From assembly GCA_963682025.1 (NCBI GenBank), contig OY821518.1, positions 9,429,590 to 9,493,589 of the forward strand: DNA of 64,000 nucleotides. The letters are read 5' to 3'. Of the stretch, positions 57,323 to 64,000 are shown one piece after another. The notes under the pieces are model-generated. The model ran no database searches. It had not been told where the DNA came from and saw only the letters and a program-made list of their open reading frames with translations. Made by a program: the position numbers and the translations under genes. Numbering within the stretch: the stretch's first letter is position 1; every line of letters starts with the position of its first letter. Origin of the DNA: Cordilura impudica. Taxonomy: Eukaryota > Arthropoda > Insecta > Diptera > Scathophagidae.

Positions 57323-58636
57323 AAGGGTCCGCCATCTAACGTTTTTTTTTTTTTTTCAACTAGTGCTTATTTCGTGAATGGTAACACCTAGCTCATGTCT
57401 GATTTGACAGATAATTAGTTTTGTCCTTCCGTTGAACGAATATGGTTGTGTATACGCTTGAACAACGCTGGGAAATATTGCGACATTACTTTGAAAATCA
57501 TGGTAATGTTGCAGAATGTGTGCGAAAATTGCGTACGGATTTTGGAAGAAGAGAAGCACCTTCAGCTCCGTATGTTCATTATCTTGTGAAAAAAGTGAAA
57601 GAAACTGGCATCCTCATCGATAAACCAAAGCGTGAAAAGCCAAAAACAGTGCGTACACCCGAGAATATTGCTGCTGTGGCAGAAAGTGTGCGTGAAGCGC
57701 CATCAACATCAATTCACCGTCGTTCTCAAGAATTGAACATTTCGGAGGCATCATTGAGACGAATTTTGCATAAAGACCTTGGTATGACGCCATACAAAGT
57801 CCAATTGGTTCAGAAGTTGAAGCCAACTGACCATCCAAGGCGTTTTCGCTTCGGTAAGTGGGCTTGCGATCGACTTAGAGAAGATGCCGATTTTGCCAAA
57901 AAAAATCATCTTTTCAGATGAAGCTCATTTTGATCTTGGCGGGTATGTAAACAAGCAAAATTGTCGCATTTGGGGCACAGAAAACCCGCACGCATACATT
58001 GAAAAGCCGATACACCCAAAACGAGTCACTGTTTGGTGCGGATTTTGGTCCAGAGGCATAATTGGGCCATTTTTCTTCGAAAATGAGCAAGGAGTGGCCG
58101 TTACAGTCAATGGCGATCGTTATCGGGCCATGTTGAACGAATTTTTGTTCACAAAAATTGAAGAGGAGAATACTGGCAACATTTGGTTTCAACAGGACGG
58201 CGCTACGTGCCACACAGCCGAAGCTACACTCGATGTTTTGCGCCCTGTTTTTGAAGATCGCATTGTTAGCCGCAGAGCTGATGTCGTTTGGTCACCTCGG
58301 AGCTGCGATTTGACACCGTTGGACTATTATTTGTGGGGTGCCATCAAAGATAAGTGTTACGCCAACAAGCCAGAGACAATTGACGCTTTAAAGGACAATA
58401 TTCGTGAAGCCATTGGTGAAATACAGCTGCACACAATCGATAATGTGCTTAAAAATTGGACCGATCGTGTAGGCTACTGCATGGTCAGCCGAGGCAGCCA
58501 TTTGAATGAAATTATTTTCCATTGTTAACCGGAAGGATTGTACTTTCAAATAAGAAAAGAAATTTGAGATTATATTCAGTAGTTTTTTTTTTTATAGCAT
58601 TTTCAAAAAAAAAAAAAAGTTATTTGGCGGACCCTT
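57323..58636 (+). mobile_element. mariner-superfamily element, copy D (1314 bp)
   Basis: Ends are AAGGGTCCGCCATCTAACG (57323) and the complement of AAGGGTCCGCCAAATAAC (58619-58636). TA lies on both sides (57321-57322, 58637-58638). It holds one nearly intact transposase gene. It belongs to the same AAGGGT-ended group as copies A, B and C but is a distinct family. Confidence 0.92.
57442..58528 (+). pseudogene. mariner-superfamily transposase, copy D, one frameshift
   Basis: The start ATG at 57442 gives MVVYTLEQRWEILRHYFENH, aligned with the N-terminus of copy B. DNA binding follows (RRSQELNISEASLRRILHKD near 57718), then YKVQLVQKLKPTDHPRR. The first frame ends at 57921 because of one extra base in the A-run at 57898-57905. 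The second frame carries IIFSDEAHFDLGGYVNKQ near 57905, WFQQDGATCHTAEA near 58183 and CDLTPLDYYLWGAIKD near 58303. These contain the three acidic residues. It ends at 58528. Apart from the A-run it is uninterrupted over about 361 codons, so it is recently inactivated, or the run is a base-calling error. Confidence 0.92.
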
Positions 58637-58749
58637 TAAAACAGTTTTAATAAATTTTTGAACAAAAACAACATCTATTGATTTAGTTTAAATACCTAAC
58701 AGTTAATTAATTTAAAAACTTAAAAAAATAATTCATTGTAAATAATTTT

Positions 58750-59890
58750 TTTTTTTTTGTACAAAGCAAAATTTAGTGTGGACACATAATTTGGTTACCT
58801 GAAACGAAATTGTTAAAATTTATTTAAATTGTTTTATATTTAATTCAAACTATTTTGAACCTTTAGTATTTTGTTGGGTACCCTTTTTGGAGAGCTACTG
58901 CGGCACATCTCCTTGGCATTGTTTTAGCTAAATCGTAACACTGCTGAGAAGTAATATTATTCCATTCTGCCTGAATACATCCCAGAGCGCCCCGGTAGGT
59001 GAGTAGATAGCCTGCTCGCCTACCATGCGGGGGTCGTGGGTTCGATACCCACCAGAGGCTTTGGTCTGTCGCTGAAAAAAAAAATGAACACACTACTCCC
59101 TCCTTCCTCCTTCCTATATCTATATCTTTCCTGAGATCAACACAATGCACTGCATCTGTAGGGGCCATCCCCTGAGTGTTGATTAATTAAAAAAAAAAAA
59201 AAAGAGTACATTTTTATTTGTAGGTTTTCTGGCCGCAACTGCCCGGGACTTTGAGCTGGCTTCGGGTCCTTATCCTGCTGAAACATCCATGCTAGTGGTT
59301 AAATCATTAGCACACACATTGTCTTGCTTAATCTTTATCCATTTTCCTATCGATTTAACTAAGGGACCAACCCCAGACGATGTAAAACATCCCCTCACCA
59401 TTACTGATGACCCTCCATGCTTTACGGTTTTTTTTTTTTTTTTTTTGTACTTTGGAACCAAACATTTGTTGATGGGCCGTCACACATAGTGTCTATCGTC
59501 GTTTCCGAAAACTTTGAACTTTGATTCATCACTCCACACTATTAATTTCCAAAAATTTGGATCCTGCTGAATATAGTTCTTTGATACGTTTGGTTTTTTT
59601 CTCGCAATGAAGATTATTTTCTGTCAGACGCCTTCTTACGGTCCATATTACAGATATTTTTATGCCAATTTCCGACTCCATGCACGATCTAATCTGAGTT
59701 GATGTGAGGAGTGAGTCAATTTTACTAATTCAAATGATCGATCATAAGTCTTACATTTTTAATAAAGTTTAATAGTGTTGACAACCTTTCCCCGCGATAG
59801 TTATAATATTTTCACCCCTTCAGCAATCCAACCAACATTTTGGAAGCAATAACAAATGATCTTCCTTCAGCGGGAGTGGAGTAATTTAAC
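58750..59890 (-). mobile_element. Tc1-like relic T4, split by a SINE
   Basis: Minus-strand pieces run in order: YDRSFELVKLTHS (near 59740), IGIKISVIWTVRRRLTENNL (near 59665, second HTH), WSDESKFKVFGNDDRHYV-like sequence near 59520 (first catalytic Asp), and KHGGSSVMVRGCFTSSGVGP (near 59425). A further part near 58975-58870 lies beyond the SINE. Stops, frameshifts and poly-A/T tracts (59429-59446) break it. The outer ends are approximate. Confidence 0.72.
58983..59204 (+). mobile_element. tRNA-derived SINE
   Basis: The head is tRNA-like. An A-box-like taggtgagtaga lies near 58996, and a perfect B box GGTTCGATACC at 59039-59049 sits inside a gtggGTTCGATACccac stem. A tRNA-unrelated body follows (about 59060-59188), then a poly-A tail (59189-59203). 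Possible target duplication: gaatacat before and gagtacat after. Pol III would transcribe it and a LINE would move it (known for SINEs). It lies inside the Tc1 relic T4. Confidence 0.82.
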
Positions 59891-60324
59891 AACGTCAAAT
59901 GGAACTACAGAAAAAGGTCCTAAAACGTTTTAAAAGGCCAAAAAAATCCTTTTGGTTACCATAAAGTTTTCTTAGCCTCCTCAGTCCCAAACAAAAAAAA
60001 AAAAAAAAAAAAGCTAGTTAAACTTAGAATCTGCAGACAAGCCACTCGGCTTCGCGGAACTAGGCAAAAAAAAAAAAAAGGAAAAACCAAGAGTCAGAAA
60101 TCTTCAAAAATAATGCTTCTAATATAAACATTAAAAAAAAAATAGTTTCAAGGACATAAGGGATAAAAGGATTCTGAGATAATGCAGGTGCAGCCGGCTG
60201 GACATTTGTAACTAAGTGAAATAAAACACGTTATTATATTTAATACATTTTTATTTTCAAATTCATTATTCTCCTAGATAAAAATTAAAAAAAAAAAAAA
60301 AAAACAATTTGTATATTTAACCAT
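59891..60324. other. No gene recognised
   Basis: A-runs at 59993, 60067 and 60284 with AT-rich sequence between. Nothing recognisable was seen. Confidence 0.4.
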
Positions 60325-61960
60325 TAGGAGTGAAACTCCATGATACAGTGTCGGTCATTTGCAATGCATAGAAATATGCCACAAGAAGTACACTAAAAAC
60401 ATGTTCTTTGATTGCATCCCCCTTTACGACAACGCATAAACTTATTCTTATCAGAAACGGCTCATCTATCTATAATATTAAAAGGCTAGGCGATTTCTTG
60501 TTACCGATCTTTTGTTCTACCGTTTTATCCCGATTTTGACCAAATGTATATTATTTGAAAGGTATTTCTTTTTAGCTGTTCACCAGATTTACAGATTTTT
60601 AAATTTTTTCCTTTATTATGAGGAAATTGCATTTAAAGTTGCTACTAACACATACATAAAATTTTACATATGTTATGTGTGTGTTTATTAAATTTGTTAA
60701 TGTGTTTCTTAATGAGTTTCTTATCTTCATTCACAATAATAATAAACAAAAAAAGTGTTGGTTTGTGAATTGGCTAAGTTGAGAAATAAAGTTGCCTAGA
60801 AATTGCACTCGAATTTCGCTGGAATCTGCTAGTATGAATAATTGTTTATAATTTGAAACATGTGCATCTTTTGGTGGCAATGGTTTTATTGACCTTGCTC
60901 TTTTTTGTAATGATTCGTCTTCCAATTCTTGAGGAGATGCTCTCTTTTTCATGTGCAGCATCAACAATTAAGCATTCCGCGATGTAGAATTTAAAGTCTA
61001 ACAAGTCAATAATGTTTTTTTTTTTTTTTTTTTTTGTTTTTCCGCATGTAGTTTTATCTTTTTTTTTTTACATACCCAGGAGTTGCAAGCGGCAACGTCA
61101 ACAAAATGCCAAAACACCTCCCATGGCCATTTTTTTTGTGCGAATACCAATTCTATAATATGCATCGAACCTGTCCGCTAGGTCTACTCCTCCCATGCAT
61201 TGGTTGTATCTAACAATAGAATCTGGACAATCGATATTGATATATTTTTTTGAAACTTTGTCCCATCGTCGAACGTATTGGCTAGGTTGTGATCTCACTG
61301 ATGTTGTTACCATCAATACTGAGCGACTATCCGTCCATTTCACTACGCACATTTTGTCATCTTCTCAGACGAATTCTTCGTAACTGCCTCTGCCTTTGTT
61401 TAGCAACTTTTTGTTTTTCGATAACTTTGAAATAAGTTTCTTGGGCACTCGGTTTTATTGATTAGTAAGTGAGGCGAATATACCTGTTTCCCACAGGCAC
61501 TCCAGGATATTTACCGAAGCAAAGTAGCAATCAATGAATACTTCTCTACCTTTATTAACATCTGCAGCAAATTTTATGCACAACAGTCGATAATACATGC
61601 GTATTCTTGGCAGTTTCATGATTCCCACAACTATGTGAGCACCAATTAGCTTTTTATACTCGGAAGAAGCTGAGTTTATAGTGCGGTAATTTTGCAAAGC
61701 ATACATATTACTATTTACTCCAAAAATTATCATCAAAATACTCTGAAAAATAATTTAATGGTGTCCAACTTCTCCCATCCGTTTTCTTCGGAACAGTGAG
61801 AAGTTCATTGAAAGCAATTTTAATCGCTTCGTGTGCTTGTTGCAGAACTTCTGGTGTTGGTGATTCTTCTCCTTCAATTAGTTCTTCCGTCATTTCCTCT
61901 GTATCCTCTTCCACATATGAAATGTCCTCAATATCAGAATATTTACGTGCCGTTTTTGTA
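60325..61960 (-). pseudogene. piggyBac-type transposase relic
   Basis: A DDD cut-and-paste transposase with TTAA targets (known for the family). On the minus strand, an acidic N-terminal part (MEEDTEEMTEELIEGEESP, 61914) leads to RSWTPLNYFSEYFDDNF. A conserved block follows (YKKLIGAHIVVGIMKLPRIR, near 61640). The next part (61352-61098) has VKWTDSRSVLMVTTSV, with a likely catalytic Asp, and YNQCMGGVDLADRFDAYY. The Cys-rich C-terminus lies beyond the Helitron, with GIFLCIANDRHCIMEFHS near 60390-60325. Frameshifts and stops separate these, and Helitron H10 splits it. The upstream part is cut by element A6 at 61965. No TTAA-bounded ends were found. Confidence 0.85.
60469..60832 (+). mobile_element. 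Non-autonomous Helitron H10, complete
   Basis: Starts TCTATAATATTAAAAGGC after A and ends cactcgaatttcgctggaat, ctgCTAG at 60829-60832, then T. Length 364 bp. The hairpin has lost four bases of one stem arm compared with H7. It lies inside the piggyBac coding relic, so its borders are clean. Confidence 0.9.
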
Positions 61961-61964
61961 CTCT

Positions 61965-62699
61965 ATACCACTATGTGGTTTGAATATAACGACTTTGTGC
62001 TGCTGTTTGTAGCTACCAAAAATATTTACCCTAGACCCATCTTTTATTATACCGATCGACCGTCTGTGTGTCCATGTAAACCTTGTAATCAAACTACAGG
62101 TCGCAAATATGAATATATTTTGATGAAATTAGGTATATAAGCTTTTATCGGTCATGGGATGAACGCTATGGAAATTGGTGAAATTCGGTCCATGTTCAGA
62201 CCTAGTCCCCATACAAATGACCCCTATGAAATCGACATAAATTGCCATAAGATCCAAATTACCATATAGATCTCAGTCAAATTGGGTTTTTATGTGTTTA
62301 TTATATCCATTAATCAGTAGTCCAAAAATAATCCTTATAGGACAATTCTTATTCATAGGCCCCATATAGAGCTGCTTCCCGATCTTCACTAAAACCTATC
62401 AAAAAAACAAAAACAATGCACAGATTTTTCTCAAATTTGGTTTGTGTATATTTTTTCAAAATATAAGTGACTTTGCCAAATATGATCAGGGTCGGTCTAT
62501 TTTTCGACCTAGTCCCCATATATATATGGTATCCGATATGAACTTTTTCATATCTGCGGCCAAAAAATATTAGTAACAATGCCACTCAAAATTGGTTTGT
62601 GCTTTTTTTCTATATCTAATTAGTTGGACCTAAACGCATGGTATAGGGTATCGTATAGTCGGTCTAGACCTATAACTATAACTATAATTTTCTTACTTG
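61965..62699 (-). repeat. CAAGTAAG...GGGTATA dispersed element, copy A6
   Basis: On the minus strand it starts CAAGTAAGAAAATTATAG at 62699 and ends aaaccacatagtggtatag near 61965. Near the start the palindrome is rearranged into ttatagttataggtctagac, with tatagt triplicated. The middle lacks part of the gacggacgg block. Confidence 0.82.
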
Positions 62700-63145
62700 T
62701 TAATTCGTTACAAATGTGCAGCGGGTTGGACATGTAAAAAAATGCTAAAATTAGGGCAAAATCGAAGCCACCTTTTCTCCTTTGCATAGTGGCAGCAACT
62801 GGGCAAATCTGACCAAAACAACGGGTTCAAAGGCAGTAGACATTTTTCGGCATCACTCTCTGTAAATTTCACCCTTCATAGTATCGATTTCACTATGCTA
62901 GTTGAAAAACCCGACAAACGGGGCACCCGGTGAGTTAAACTAACTCGACTGTGCTGAATCGAATGGCGTTCGCCGTTTTTTTAGGTTAGCTCTGTTCTTG
63001 CAGAATACCGGTATATAAAAGAAATTTAAGAAAAATTAAATACATATTTTTAATCCTACAGTTAACAAAAAATAAAATTTATAATTTATTTGCTATTCAA
63101 AATTAAAGGTATTTTTGTGATTACAGCTAACGTTTTAAATGGAAA
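62700..63145. other. No feature recognised
   Basis: Mixed-composition sequence with no open frame of note and no repeat shared with the rest of the window. Confidence 0.4.
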
Positions 63146-64000
63146 TTATTCTTCGTCCTCCTGCAAATTCCAACAAATATCTCCTAACAGCGAATCGAGT
63201 TGTTTGCCACTATACCAGTGTTCGAGTCTGGCTGTCACTTGGTGAAATCTCTCGCCATGTTCATCGGACTCAGCTGGTGATTGTTCATTAAATTTATCTG
63301 CATGATAATGCAAAAAATGTACTTTCAATGACATTCTGACGTTTATTTTTTGAAATGCAGTTAGCATATTTTCAATTAAAATTCGCCAATTTTCAGACCG
63401 ATTATTTCCTAAAACATTTACAATTACTGATTTTATAGAATTCCAGGCCAATAGCTCGTTAACATTTAATGCAACTTTAAATTGTTGGTCCTTCATAAGA
63501 CGACGAATTTCCGGTCCATTAAGTACTCCTGTGAAAAAAAAAAACATTATGAGATATATATGTATATTAAAATTTGAGGTAATAAAGTAGTTTAGAGTAC
63601 ATACCTTCTTTTACTTTCATGCCGCTTAATCGTGGAAAAATTCGGCGCAATTCAGAAAAAGCCTTGCCATCTGGGTTCAATGCTTTTATAAAATTTTTAA
63701 CGATTCCCAGCTTGATGTGGAGAGGAGGAAGCAAAATCTTTTCTACAGGCACAAGTGGAATTTCAATAATATTATTTCTATTCAATTTGATTTCCTCACG
63801 TAAAGGCCAATCCCGTGTATTATACTGATCGCCATCAAAACGCGTATTCTATAGGCACATAAAACACATGTTTTTTGTATAGCCCAGTTGCATGCCTCTT
63901 AAAAGTGCCACCACTTTCAAATCTGCACATATTTTCCACTTGTGGTCTCCATATTTAATTAATTCTAATATTTTTTTCATTGATGAATAAGTCTCTTTAG
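63146..64000 (-). pseudogene. 3' part of a multicopy arthropod family (SDEHGERFHQ type), with intron
   Basis: I recognise this family from many arthropod and cnidarian genomes; its function is unknown and it is probably transposon-derived. On the minus strand, exon 1 (64000-63605, continuing beyond the window) has IKYGDHKWKICADLKVVALL, GYTKNMCFMC, then ILLPPLHIKLGIVKNFIKAL. A 76-bp intron follows (63604-63529, GTATGT...TTTCACAG). Exon 2 (63528-63146) has NGPEIRRLMKD, MSLKVHFLHYHADKF and SDEHGERFHQ, ending CWNLQEDEE. The phase-1 intron joins the exons in frame. Exon 1 has an in-frame TAG (63849-63851) right after MCFMCL, where relatives have Trp, so this copy is likely a pseudogene. Confidence 0.7.
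63529..63604 (-). other. Intron, 76 bp, GT-AG
   Basis: The donor GTATGT at 63604 and acceptor TTTTTTTTTCACAG ending at 63529 split a Gly codon (phase 1). Removal keeps the conserved protein sequence in frame on both sides. Confidence 0.82.

Noticed and set aside
59039..59049. B box at 59039 as a free tRNA gene
   Set aside because: The acceptor stem does not close well, and the block is followed by a body and poly-A tail, as in a SINE.

Overview
This window looks like gene-poor, transposon-packed DNA from an insect. The likely source is a higher fly (Diptera). That is an inference from the strong A+T bias and the mix of Transib, mariner, Tc1, piggyBac, Helitron, Jockey-type LINE and Ty3/gypsy elements. 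I found no ordinary host gene, rRNA, free-standing tRNA gene or CRISPR array. Almost every coding stretch is a transposase or polyprotein, usually broken.

Layout. 1-1.99 kb: repeat fragments and a Helitron 3' end. 1.99-10.94 kb: a large, almost perfect inverted duplication (axis near 6464). Each arm holds a Transib (RAG1-like) transposon with 5-bp target duplications and an RSS-like heptamer. 10.9-13.8 kb: a Tc1 relic split by a mariner, then a second mariner relic. 14.9-15.5 kb: a ~115-bp minisatellite. 15.9-16.7 kb: a foldback palindrome. 17.6-18.8 kb: a degraded mariner-superfamily element. 19.1-28.7 kb: dispersed repeats, a Jockey 3' end, a MITE split by a 3.2-kb element, and Tc1/mariner relics. 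28.7-35.1 kb: a Helitron, then a mariner relic into which a 4.75-kb gypsy element has inserted (213-bp LTRs that read as identical, TSD atccg, one in-frame TAG). 35.1-40.4 kb: two related mariner-superfamily elements, one with a complete-looking transposase, and an intact copy of the MITE. 40.5-45.6 kb: Helitrons and a transposon-derived pseudogene. 45.6-49.3 kb: a TA-flanked element filled by a 3-kb minisatellite of 21-bp units. 50.9-58.6 kb: Tc1, Helitrons, mariner, a second copy of the ~113-bp minisatellite and a nearly intact mariner-superfamily element. 58.7-62.7 kb: a Tc1 relic holding a tRNA-derived SINE, and a piggyBac relic holding a Helitron. 63.1-64.0 kb: a fragment of a multicopy arthropod family with a clear intron, running off the window.

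The elements do not act together; what links them is nesting. Insertions with readable junctions (gypsy in mariner, mariner in Tc1, mariner in Helitron, Helitron in piggyBac, SINE in Tc1, dispersed repeat in Helitron, 3.2-kb element in MITE) give a relative order of arrival. The non-autonomous Helitron family is defined from the sequence itself: 5' TCTATAATATTAATAG, 3' hairpin plus CTAG, placed between A and T. The most distinctive items are the Transib inverted duplication, the minisatellite-filled TA element and the shared architecture of the two CAAGTAAG...GGGTATA families.
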